The notes under the pieces: model-generated
What the model was told of the DNA's origin: nothing
The model's input: the letters and a program-made list of their open reading frames with translations, nothing else
The model's database searches: none
Shown here: piece by piece, positions 23,834-31,754 of the stretch
How the letters are laid out: the number at the start of each line of letters is the position of its first letter
How positions within the stretch are numbered: the first letter of the stretch is position 1
From: Nonomuraea polychroma
Lineage (GTDB): Bacteria > Actinomycetota > Actinomycetes > Streptosporangiales > Streptosporangiaceae
Direction: 5' to 3'
NCBI RefSeq assembly: GCF_004011505.1
Contig: NZ_SAUN01000001.1
Coordinates: 9,141,501 to 9,205,500 of the forward strand
DNA: 64,000 nucleotides
Position numbers and translations under genes: made by a program

Positions 23834-24680
23834 CCTGGACAACACGCTCGCCACTCTGCTGGCCAAGCCGGAGCCGCCCGCCGAGGCGATCAATCGCAGC
23901 AGGGGCCGGCTCCAGGACAGGATGCGAGGTCGTCGGGCTCGGCGGCGGATCGGATGGCTGGCGCCAGGACTCAGTCTGGCCACTGCCGCCGCGGCAGTGG
24001 CCGTGATCACCACGGGCGTGACCACGCCCGCCGGCGCACCGGCCTCGGGCAGGGAGGTTCTGCTCATGGCCGCTGTCAGTGCGGCACGTACGCCTGAAGG
24101 TTCCGGAGCCTATTGGCACGTCACACGTCAGTGGAGCAACCCGGACATGCCGCGAGAGGAGAGCTGGACCGGCCGCGACGGTCGGCGCTGGTCAAAGGGT
24201 GAGCCGGGCGACTCTCCCGACGCCGCCGTCACAGACCCGGCCCCGCTCATGCTCAAGGGCGCTGAGGTGGACTTCGAAGACCTTGACAAGCTGCCGGCGG
24301 ATCCGGAGGCGTTGAAAGCGCGGATCGCCGAGCTTCCGGGGCGTGACAGCGACATGGCCGCATCCGAGCAGCGAAGTGACGACGTCCTCTCTCTGATCGC
24401 GCTGATCACGGAGCTGCCGGCGCCTTCGCAGGTCCGTTCCGCGGCGTTCCGGGCCCTGGCCACGATGCCGGAAGTCAAGAGGACGGGCACGGTCGACGAC
24501 GGGGAGGAGCTGCTGATCGCTGATGCTGACGGCGAGCCGGAGATCAAACTGGTCGTCGATCCCGACACCTCTCGCGTGATGCGCACCAACTATCTCCTCG
24601 CCGACGACGGGAGCCTGGCGGGGGACCCCAACGGATTCATCTCGGTGACCACCGGTTGGACGGACCAGCCGCCCCAGTAG
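23826..24680 (+). CDS. CU044_5270-type membrane protein paired with the sigma factor
   Basis: 284 aa from ATG 23826. Residues 1-40 are a cytoplasmic basic segment (PPAEAINRSRGRLQDRMRGRRARRR), 43-66 a transmembrane helix (WLAPGLSLATAAAAVAVITTGV), and 67-284 an outer domain with YWHVTRQWSNPD and later LLADDGSLAGDP. This architecture matches the CU044_5270 family found as the second gene after ECF sigma genes. It may sense or modulate the sigma factor; no enzymatic motif is seen. Confidence 0.75.
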   Translation: MDDLDNTLATLLAKPEPPAEAINRSRGRLQDRMRGRRARRRIGWLAPGLSLATAAAAVAVITTGVTTPAGAPASGREVLLMAAVSAARTPEGSGAYWHVTRQWSNPDMPREESWTGRDGRRWSKGEPGDSPDAAVTDPAPLMLKGAEVDFEDLDKLPADPEALKARIAELPGRDSDMAASEQRSDDVLSLIALITELPAPSQVRSAAFRALATMPEVKRTGTVDDGEELLIADADGEPEIKLVVDPDTSRVMRTNYLLADDGSLAGDPNGFISVTTGWTDQPPQ

Positions 24681-24746
24681 GGGCCGGGGGCGGCTCCCCG
24701 CCACCCCGCAGGAAGAGACCACGTCCCTTCGCACACAAGGTAGATC

Positions 24747-27700
24747 ATGATTTTAGGTAAGTCGCTTCTTGCCGCTGTCCTGGCGGGAACGATCGTGGGC
24801 AACACGCCGACGCCGGCACCGGAAGCACAGGCTCCCGCCCAACGGGCGAACGGGGTGACTCTGATCACCGGTGACCGTGTCGTCGTCGCCGACCGCGGGC
24901 ACCGGGTGGATCCCGGACCCGGCCGGCAGGACGTCGGCTTCACGAGCCAGGTACGTGACGGGCACCTGTACGTGATTCCGTCCGACGCCCAGACCTTGGT
25001 CACTCAGGGGGTGCTCGACGGACGGCTGTTCGACGTCACCCAGCTGCTGCAGTGGCGATACGGCGACGCCGACACCCGCGACATCCCGCTGATCATGCAG
25101 TCGGCATCGGGCCCGGCCCCTGCGCTCCGGGGCGCGCAGGGTACCCGGCAGCTCGCCGGCCTCGGCATGACCACGCTTCGCCTGCCCAAGGGCAGCGCGG
25201 CTCAGACGTGGAAGGAGGTGGCGGGCGGCGCCCGCGCCCTGGCGGCGGGGCGTACCAAGCTGTGGCTGGACGGCCGCAGGTCGTTCTCGCTGGACCAGAG
25301 CGTCAAGCAGATCGGCGCCCCGCAGGCGTGGCCGCAGGGCATGACAGGCAAGGGCGTTACCGTCGCGGTCCTCGACTCCGGCTACGACCCCGATCATCCG
25401 GACCTGAAGGACGCGGTGGCGCAGGAGCGCAATTTCAGCGACGATCCCGACATTCGCGACACTCTCGGCCACGGCACCCATGTCGCCTCGATCGTGGCGG
25501 GCAGGGATGGGAAGTACCGGGGTGTGGCGCCGGAGGCGAAGCTGGCCATCGGGAAGGTGGGCGGCGCCGCAGGCCCGACCGAATCGGCCATCCTCGCCGG
25601 CATGGAGTGGGCGGCCGTCGAGATCAAGGCCAAGGTCGTCAACATGAGCTTCGGCGACACGGACGGCCCCGATCTGGACCCGCTGGAGCAGGCGGTCAAC
25701 ACGCTGTCGGAGCGTACCGGCACGCTGTTCGTCGCGGCGGCGGGAAACGACGGAGCCGGCGGCAGGGTGTCGAGCCCCGGTAGCGCTGAGGCGGCGCTGA
25801 CCGTGGGCGCGGTGGACAAGCAGGGCCGGCTGGCCGACTTCTCCAGCCCGGGGCCGCGAGTGAGCGACCACGCGATCAAACCCGAGGTGACCGCGCCGGG
25901 CGTGGACATCGTGGCCGCGGCCGCCGCGGGCACCGCCGACGGCCCTCACCAGTCGTTGAGCGGCACCTCGATGGCCAGCCCGCACGTGGCGGGGGCGGCG
26001 GCGATCCTGGCCCAGCGCCATCCGGAGTGGACGGGCGCGCAGCTCAAGGCCGCGCTGATCGGCAGCGCCGCGCCCGCTGAGGGCGCGACGCTCTATCAGC
26101 AGGGAGCCGGGCTGATCGACCTGGTACGCGCGCTGAAGCAGCAGGTCGTGGCCGTGCAGGGCAACGCCTGGGCGGCCTTTCCCTGGAACGCCACCGGCGA
26201 GCGGGTGACGACCAAAACGATCACGTACGCCAACGCGAGCGACGCTCCGGTCATCCTGGACCTGTCGGCTCAGGGCGAGGTGCTGAACCTGCCGGCCGAT
26301 CAGGTCACGGTCCCGGCCAAGGGCGAGGCCTCGATCACGCTCACCATCGACGCCGGCGGCAAGGCGCCGGGCGACTACCCGGGAACGGTCACCGCCAGAT
26401 CGGGCGAGATGGTGGTCCGCACGCTGGCCGGCGCCTACGTCGAGCTGGAGTCGTATGACGTCACCCTCACCGTCCTCGGGAGGCAGGGCCTTCCGGTCAC
26501 CCCCAGGATCGGCCAGATTTATGATGCGAAGACCGGGACTGTCCATTCGCCGGTCTTCCGCGACGGCGTGGCGCGAGTCCGGCTGCCCAAGGGCGACTGG
26601 AGCCTCTACAGCGACATTGTGGAGAAAATCGACGGGAAATTCCCCAGGACGATCGCTGTTTCCACGCTGACGATCGACGGCGGCGACCAGCGGCTCACGG
26701 TGGATGCGCGGCAGGGCAAGGCGACCACGGTCACGCTTGACGACCCCAGCGCCCTGTTGGAGAACGGATACCAGACCGGGCTTGTCCATGGCGCATGGAA
26801 CACCTGGACCATGGCATTCCGCGCGGACGTCAACTCCGAATTCTTCGTCATTCCCGCCCGCGTGCCGGGTCTTACCTACAGTCTCGGGACCAAGTGGCTC
26901 AGCAAGGACGTGTCCCCCAGCCCGTACATCTACGACCTCGTCGACCAACGCAGGGACGGCCTCCCCGAGGATCCTGCCTACAACGCCAGGCAGAAGGATC
27001 TGGCGAAGGTCACCGCGACCTACCGGGCCTCAGGAGTGGCGGCCACGGGCACTCCGCTGGCCGGACTGCACGACCCTGATTTCCCCGGCTCGACCCTGGG
27101 GCCGCTGGTCGGCGACATCACTTTGCCCGGCACGCTCATCCACTACCGCACCCCGGGGCTGACCTACGAGAGCGGGTTCGAGGCCGGCACCTCGCTGATG
27201 TTCGACGGCGGCAGGCTCATGAAGCGCGGCCAGACCCGCGAGGTCTGGAACACCGCGGTCACCGGGCCGTCGTTCCTGCTGCCGGGCGGCAACCGTACCG
27301 GCGACAAGCTGACCTTCTCCGGAGTGGGGCTGTTCGCCGACGGGGGCGCGGGCAGGACGGGGTCGGACACCGCCGCCACCGGCACCGCCACCCTCGCCAA
27401 GGACGGGCAGGTGCTGGCCACCGCCGACCTCGCCGGCTGCTCGGTCTACGAGCCGCGAGGGTGCGAGCTGCGCGCCGACCTTCCCTCCGGGCGCAGCTCG
27501 TACACGCTGACCGCGTCGATGCGCAGGCAGGTCCCGCACTCGGCGCTGTCCACCGGCGTGGAGTCCGTGTGGACGTTCCCGTCCGCAACCACCGCCAAGG
27601 CGCAGCCGCTGCCGCTGACCGCGGTCCGTTACAGCCCCGAGGGCCTGGACGACTCGAACCGCGCCAAGCCGGGCAGCGTGACCCGCCTGCCCGTCCGGAT

Positions 27701-27932
27701 CGAGCGCAACCCCGGGTCCGCGCCGGTGCAGGCGACGTCGGTCCGGCTGGAGATGTCCGTGGACGACGGCGCGAACTGGCGCAAGATCCCGGTCGCCCGC
27801 ACCGGTTCGGGCTGGTCCGCCATGGTGCCCAACCCGGGTACGGCCGGGTTCGTCTCGCTCCGCGCGGTGGTGACCGACGCGGCGGGCCTCGGACTGACCC
27901 AGACGATCACCCGCGCCTACGCCGTCGGCTGA
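24747..27932 (+). CDS. Secreted S8 family serine peptidase (subtilase)
   Basis: 1061 aa with a short signal peptide (MILGKSLLAAVLAGTIVGNTPTPA). Residues 30-185 are a propeptide-like region. The subtilisin domain spans about 195-465 with the catalytic triad D210 (VAVLDSGYD), H242 (LGHGTHVAS) and S408 (GTSMASPHV); the oxyanion Asn is in AAAGNDGAG. The remaining about 600 residues are beta-rich modules (VTVPAKGEASITLTIDAGGK and others) with no known catalytic motif, typical of large extracellular actinobacterial subtilases that degrade environmental proteins. The gene stands alone and is followed by a strong hairpin. Confidence 0.9.
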   Translation: MILGKSLLAAVLAGTIVGNTPTPAPEAQAPAQRANGVTLITGDRVVVADRGHRVDPGPGRQDVGFTSQVRDGHLYVIPSDAQTLVTQGVLDGRLFDVTQLLQWRYGDADTRDIPLIMQSASGPAPALRGAQGTRQLAGLGMTTLRLPKGSAAQTWKEVAGGARALAAGRTKLWLDGRRSFSLDQSVKQIGAPQAWPQGMTGKGVTVAVLDSGYDPDHPDLKDAVAQERNFSDDPDIRDTLGHGTHVASIVAGRDGKYRGVAPEAKLAIGKVGGAAGPTESAILAGMEWAAVEIKAKVVNMSFGDTDGPDLDPLEQAVNTLSERTGTLFVAAAGNDGAGGRVSSPGSAEAALTVGAVDKQGRLADFSSPGPRVSDHAIKPEVTAPGVDIVAAAAAGTADGPHQSLSGTSMASPHVAGAAAILAQRHPEWTGAQLKAALIGSAAPAEGATLYQQGAGLIDLVRALKQQVVAVQGNAWAAFPWNATGERVTTKTITYANASDAPVILDLSAQGEVLNLPADQVTVPAKGEASITLTIDAGGKAPGDYPGTVTARSGEMVVRTLAGAYVELESYDVTLTVLGRQGLPVTPRIGQIYDAKTGTVHSPVFRDGVARVRLPKGDWSLYSDIVEKIDGKFPRTIAVSTLTIDGGDQRLTVDARQGKATTVTLDDPSALLENGYQTGLVHGAWNTWTMAFRADVNSEFFVIPARVPGLTYSLGTKWLSKDVSPSPYIYDLVDQRRDGLPEDPAYNARQKDLAKVTATYRASGVAATGTPLAGLHDPDFPGSTLGPLVGDITLPGTLIHYRTPGLTYESGFEAGTSLMFDGGRLMKRGQTREVWNTAVTGPSFLLPGGNRTGDKLTFSGVGLFADGGAGRTGSDTAATGTATLAKDGQVLATADLAGCSVYEPRGCELRADLPSGRSSYTLTASMRRQVPHSALSTGVESVWTFPSATTAKAQPLPLTAVRYSPEGLDDSNRAKPGSVTRLPVRIERNPGSAPVQATSVRLEMSVDDGANWRKIPVARTGSGWSAMVPNPGTAGFVSLRAVVTDAAGLGLTQTITRAYAVG

Positions 27933-27959
27933 CAGTGATGCGGCATGGCGCCTTGAACG

Positions 27960-27997
27960 TGGGTCTAGCGTGTTTAGACCAAAACACGCTAGACCCA
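27960..27997 (+). terminator. 16 bp perfect hairpin after the subtilase gene
   Basis: TGGGTCTAGCGTGTTT (27960-27975), loop AGACCA, AAACACGCTAGACCCA (27982-27997) form an uninterrupted 16 bp stem 27 nt after the stop codon. There is no T-run. In a GC-rich actinobacterium such a stem can still terminate transcription. Confidence 0.6.
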
Positions 27998-28002
27998 GGC
28001 AG

Positions 28003-28024
28003 GAACGTTTCGGTCGAAACGTTC
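28003..28024. repeat. Second palindrome with LacI-like half sites
   Basis: GAACGTTTCG, GT, CGAAACGTTC is a perfect palindrome 5 nt after the first hairpin. The half site AACGTTTC also occurs in the control region of the GH30 operon at 31697-31704, so it could bind the same or a related LacI-family protein. Confidence 0.4.
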
Positions 28025-28039
28025 TCTGGACATCCATTC

Positions 28040-28955
28040 GAGGACCGGGTACGACCGTGACGATCGCTGGGGGTGGCTGGGCTTCGGGACGGGCTGAGCG
28101 ATCGCCGCCGCAGGCCTCCTTCGTCGCCCCCCGGCATCGAGCCCGATGGGCGTCTGAGGCTGGCTGGTGACCTCCTCGATCCGGTCCAGCTTGGTTTCGG
28201 CGTCAACGAGCCGTAAGTAGTCGATGCTGGTCAGCGGTGCCGGCGGTGAGGTGTCGGTGTCGCCGCGCAGCTCGGGGCGTGCCTTGGGATGGGCGTGCCG
28301 CCCGATCGTGAACGCTCTGGCCGCCGCGACCGGCTTGCCGTTCACCCGTACTTCGATCCGGGTCAGGTCGAAGGGGTCGAAGGCCGGCTCGACGTAGCGG
28401 CCGGCCAGCTCGTGGCCGACTTCGTAGGCGTTGTGGTGCAGGGTGACGGTGCCGACCTTGGACGCTTTGCGGCGTTCGGTCCACAAGAATGCTTCGGCCG
28501 GTTGGGCCGGGGAGGGAACCACCAGCGGCCCGGGGAGTCCTTGCTGCCAGCGGGCCAGGGGCTTGGCGCCGGTCTCGGAGTGGATCTGCTGGCGGTAGGA
28601 GGTCTCCACCCACGCAACGAACAGCTTGCTCAGCTCGGCCAGGTCGGCCAGGTCGGCCAGGTCGGCCACGGCCGTGCCGCCCGTGCTGGAGGTGCGTCGA
28701 TCTCGACCAGGAACTGAGCGCGCATCGAGCGCCAAAACCTCTCGATCTTGCCCTTGTCTCTGGCCGGTGTGGGGTGGAGTGGATCAGCTTGATGCCCAGG
28801 CAGGCGCATGCCCGCAACACTCAGGCATCGACGTAGGCGGCGCCGTTGTCGATGTAGATCGCCGATGGGATGCCGCGGGCTTGCAGGGCCGGGCGCAGCG
28901 CGGCGGTCATCCGCACCACATCTTCCCGATATCGCCAGCGCCCGCCCATGACCGT
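28040..28955 (-). pseudogene. Truncated IS transposase (rve integrase core with Mu-type C-terminus)
   Basis: Pieces in three frames align with actinobacterial DDE transposases that carry a Mu-transposase C-terminal barrel: RWRYREDVVRMTAALRPALQARGIPSAIYIDNGAAY (the second Asp of DDE in YIDNG), LRACACLGIKLIHSTPHRPE, RGKIERFWRSMRAQFLVEI-type sequence (third acidic residue), and LSKLFVAWVETSYRQQIHSE, then RKASKVGTVTLHHNAYEVGHELAGRYVE. At least two frameshifts are present, and everything upstream of the second Asp is missing. A 9 bp unit (AGGTCGGCC) is repeated three times at 28641-28667. The left break lies within a phosphotriesterase-like gene. Confidence 0.65.
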
Positions 28956-29223
28956 ACCCTCCTGTGCCACACCGACCGCAACGCCGACCTGGAGCTGCAC
29001 CGCGAGCTTGCGGCACGCGGCGCCTACCTGGTCGATCACATCTGCCTCGGCACGGATGCCGGCCGCCGCTCCATGCTCCGCGCGTACGGCGAAGGACCGG
29101 TGAATGGACGTCCTCGGTCGGGTCTTCCTGCCCCGCCTCGAACGCCGGCTCGGCCGCGACACCGTCGATGTGATCGTGAGGGATGCGCCCGCCGCCCTGT
29201 TCTCGGGCGCGATATCCCTTTGA
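28945..29223 (+). pseudogene. C-terminal remnant of a phosphotriesterase-family protein
   Basis: LLCHTDRNADLELHRELAARGAYLV, ICLGTDAGRRSMLRAYGEGP and, after a one-base slip near 29102, MDVLGRVFLPRLERRLGRDT are the end of an amidohydrolase-fold phosphotriesterase/lactonase (HTDRN and the metal Asp in LGTDAGR). About 25-30 residues between GAYLV and the LGTDAGR segment are deleted and the whole N-terminal half is lost at the IS boundary. It converges on the aldo/keto reductase gene. Confidence 0.6.
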
Positions 29224-29240
29224 CCGAGTCCAGTGCCCGA

Positions 29241-30170
29241 TCAGTCGTCGATGGTGGAGGGCGGCGTTCCCAGCGCCTCCAATGCGGGCCAGAAGTCGTC
29301 GGGAATCGTGGTCCGGTGCAGCTCCTCGAGCTGCGTGATCCGTTCCGGCCGGCCTACGCCGACCACCGTGGAGTGGATCAGCGGGCTGCGCAGTGAGAAG
29401 TGCAGCGCCGCGGCGGCCAGCTCGATCGAGTACGCGTGGCACAGCTCGCGGGCACGGCCGACCCAGTCCAGCAGCTCCGGCGACGCCTCGCGGTAGGCGT
29501 AGCGGGTGCCGCGGCCGGCCAGCAGCCCGCCGCCGAAGGGAGCGGCGTTGAAGATGCCCATACCGCGCGCCGCCGCCTCGGTCATCAGCTCCTCGGCGCG
29601 CCGGTCGACCAAGGTGTAGCGGTTGTGCGTGAGCAGGACGTCGAACGCGCCGCTGGTCACGTACCGGGTCATCAGCTGGATCTCGCCGGCGGCGATGCCG
29701 ATGGCGCCGGCCAGCCCTTGCTCGCGAAGCTCGATCATGCCCTGCACCGCCCCGCCACGTGCGAAGGCCTCCTCGACGGTGATCGTGTACGGGTCGTGCA
29801 GGTGCAGCAGAGGCAACCTCTCCAGTCCGAGCCGCGCCGCCGTCTCCTCGAAGGATCGCCAGACGCGATCCCGGTCGAAGCGTCCGGTCTCGGGGTCGGC
29901 GTCGGTTTTGGAGACGATGGTGCGCCCGGCCGGCAGCCCGTACGCCGCGAGGGCCTGCCCGAGGGCGGTCTCGCTGCGGCCTTGGGCGTAGTTGTTCGAG
30001 GTGTCGATGACCGCGTACGGCGCCGAGAGCAACGTCCGCGCCAGCTTCACCGACTCCGGCGCGGGAGAGCCGTCCGGCTGGGCGGGATCACCGAGCGTCG
30101 AGGTGCCCAGGCTGATCGCGCTCACAAGAAGACCGGTAGCGCCGAGCGGACGCACGTGGTCAAGGGTCAT
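29241..30170 (-). CDS. Aldo/keto reductase
   Basis: 309 aa TIM-barrel NAD(P)H oxidoreductase. The catalytic tetrad is recognisable: Asp and Tyr in VIDTSNNYAQGRSE, Lys in IVSKTD and His in LHLHDPY. It resembles the L-fucose/D-threo-aldose 1-dehydrogenase branch, so sugar or sugar-lactone metabolism is likely. It lies 17 nt after the remains of a sugar permease on the same strand, as if both were once in one sugar-catabolic operon, and next to a phosphotriesterase/lactonase-like remnant. It looks intact, but its original promoter is probably lost with the truncated upstream genes. Confidence 0.85.
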   Translation of the reverse strand: MTLDHVRPLGATGLLVSAISLGTSTLGDPAQPDGSPAPESVKLARTLLSAPYAVIDTSNNYAQGRSETALGQALAAYGLPAGRTIVSKTDADPETGRFDRDRVWRSFEETAARLGLERLPLLHLHDPYTITVEEAFARGGAVQGMIELREQGLAGAIGIAAGEIQLMTRYVTSGAFDVLLTHNRYTLVDRRAEELMTEAAARGMGIFNAAPFGGGLLAGRGTRYAYREASPELLDWVGRARELCHAYSIELAAAALHFSLRSPLIHSTVVGVGRPERITQLEELHRTTIPDDFWPALEALGTPPSTIDD

Positions 30171-30186
30171 GGTCGGTTCGTCCTTG

Positions 30187-30525
30187 CTACTTCAGACCCG
30201 TGGTGGCGACCCCCTTGACGAGGTAACGCTGACCGACGAGAAACACGATGAAGACAGGTATCAACGTAACGATGGACATGGCGAACATCGACCCCCACGA
30301 CGCCCCGCTCGTGGCATCGACGTAGTTGCGCAGCGCGACAGGAGCGGTCTGAACCTCAGGCTTGGTCAAATAGATCAGCTGGCTGAAGAAGTCGTTCCAG
30401 GTCCAGATGAACGTGAAGATCGCCGTTGTGGCCAGAGCCGGCACCGAGATCGGCAACAGGATGCGCAAGTAGATCCGCCAGTAACCGGCCCCGTCGAGCT
30501 TGGCCGCCTCGTCGTCGCCGCTCTC
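30187..30525 (-). pseudogene. C-terminal half of a sugar ABC transporter permease
   Basis: The sequence begins abruptly at the EAA loop (DDEAAKLDGAGYWRIYLRILLP, the contact to the ATPase) and continues with two transmembrane helices (ISVPALATTAIFTFIWTWNDF and MSIVTLIPVFIVFLVGQRYL) and the MalG-type end VKGVATTGLK. The first about 160 residues are missing; the LacI gene lies 13 nt upstream, and reading through it gives nonsense. A deletion that fused two sugar-utilisation loci would explain this. Confidence 0.75.
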
Positions 30526-30538
30526 AGGGCCTTTTTTT

Positions 30539-31573
30539 CTACCGCGGGGCGGGGGCGGGGCCGGTGGAGTCGCGGATGACGAGGTGGGTGGCGAGTTCGA
30601 TGTGGAGGGCTTCGACGGTGTGACCGGCGATGAGACGCATGAGGAGGGTGACGGCCATGCGGCCCATCTCTTCGAGGGGCTGGCGGACGGTGGTGAGCCT
30701 GGGAAGGGTGCTGAGGCTGAGGTAGAGGTCGTCGAACCCGGTGATGGAGAGGTCTTCGGGGACGCGGAGGCCGTGTTCGAAGGCGGCGCGCAGAGCGCCG
30801 ACGGCGGACTTGTCGTTGAAGGCGACGATGGCGGTGGGGCGTTCGGGAAGGTCGAGAAGGCGGCGGGCGGAGTCGTAGCCCCAGTCGGTGACCGGTTCGC
30901 GGTTGCGGACGATGAGCTCGGGGGAGGTGAGGAGTCCGGCATCGGCGAGGGCTGAGGCATGGCCGGCGAGGCGGTATTCGCTGGCCAGCCACTCCTGAGG
31001 GCCGCCGATGACGCCGATGCGGCGGTGCCCGAGTTCGATGAGGTGGGCGGTGAGGTTCCGGGCGCCGGCGAAATGGGAGGCCGCCACCGAGGCGATGTCG
31101 CGCGGCGGCTGGAGACGCGGATCGATCACGACGAACGGGAATCCCTGGGCACGTAGCTCCTCCAGTTCCTCGTTGGTCTCCGAGGGGACGATGAAGATCG
31201 CTCCGGCGATGTCCGGGTCGTCGGGGAGCCCGGAGATGACGCTCGCTTCGCGGGCCGCGTCGCCTGCGCTGAGGATGAGGCGGCGGCCGTGCAGGTCGAG
31301 GGTCTCGGCGACCGAGGAGACGATCATCCCGAAGTAGTCGGTCAGCAGGTAGGGGCAGCGTACGTAGACGGCGCCTGCGGGGCGGTCCTCCGAAGCAGAG
31401 CCGGGGATCACGGCGGTGCTTCCGAGCCTGTCCAGAGCCTCCTGTACCAGAGCACGGGTTTCTGGCGCGACGTAATCATGGCCGTTCATGACCCGCGAAA
31501 CGGTCGCGATCGACACGCCCGCCTCGGTGGCGATGGCTCGGACGGTGACCTTGCCGCTGCGCCGCCTAGCCAT
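30539..31573 (-). CDS. LacI-family transcription regulator of the glycan operon
   Basis: 344 aa. Residues 8-30 are the LacI helix-turn-helix (VTVRAIATEAGVSIATVSRVMNG), followed by a hinge. Residues 60-335 are a periplasmic-binding-protein-like sugar sensor (ELGHRRIGVIGGP, AIVAFNDKSAVGAL, LSITGFDDLYLSLSTLPRLTTVRQP). It is divergent from the GH30/ABC operon with a 181 nt control region between them, so it most likely represses that operon in the absence of the substrate oligosaccharide. Its 3' end lies at the break point with the half permease. Confidence 0.88.
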   Translation of the reverse strand: MARRRSGKVTVRAIATEAGVSIATVSRVMNGHDYVAPETRALVQEALDRLGSTAVIPGSASEDRPAGAVYVRCPYLLTDYFGMIVSSVAETLDLHGRRLILSAGDAAREASVISGLPDDPDIAGAIFIVPSETNEELEELRAQGFPFVVIDPRLQPPRDIASVAASHFAGARNLTAHLIELGHRRIGVIGGPQEWLASEYRLAGHASALADAGLLTSPELIVRNREPVTDWGYDSARRLLDLPERPTAIVAFNDKSAVGALRAAFEHGLRVPEDLSITGFDDLYLSLSTLPRLTTVRQPLEEMGRMAVTLLMRLIAGHTVEALHIELATHLVIRDSTGPAPAPR

Positions 31574-31644
31574 AAGTTACATCACTTCGTTTCACAGACA
31601 CAGCATACCGTTATTCGATCTCCAGGGCTGTGTGCAGGGAACTC

Positions 31645-31716
31645 TTGACAAGGCGGAGCCGTCCGAGTACTCATGTGACACGAAAAATTTTACAGGAACG
31701 TTTCATTTTGTTTCAT
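31645..31716 (+). promoter_or_regulatory. Promoter and candidate LacI operator of the glycan operon
   Basis: TTGACA (31645-31650), 17 nt, TACTCA (31668-31673) is a good promoter. Downstream lie two direct copies of GTTTCAT (31700-31706 and 31710-31716) one helical turn apart, and another GTTTCA lies near the lacI start (31589-31594). AACGTTTC is close to the half site of LacI-family operators. Confidence 0.5.
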
Positions 31717-31754
31717 CGATGTTCTCCCCCACCCCCCATCGAAGGAGGAGCATC

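Noticed and set aside
28641..28667. 9 bp tandem repeat (three units of AGGTCGGCC) as a regulatory iteron
   Set aside because: It lies within the transposase coding text and simply encodes repeated Ala-Asp-Leu; simple slippage explains it.
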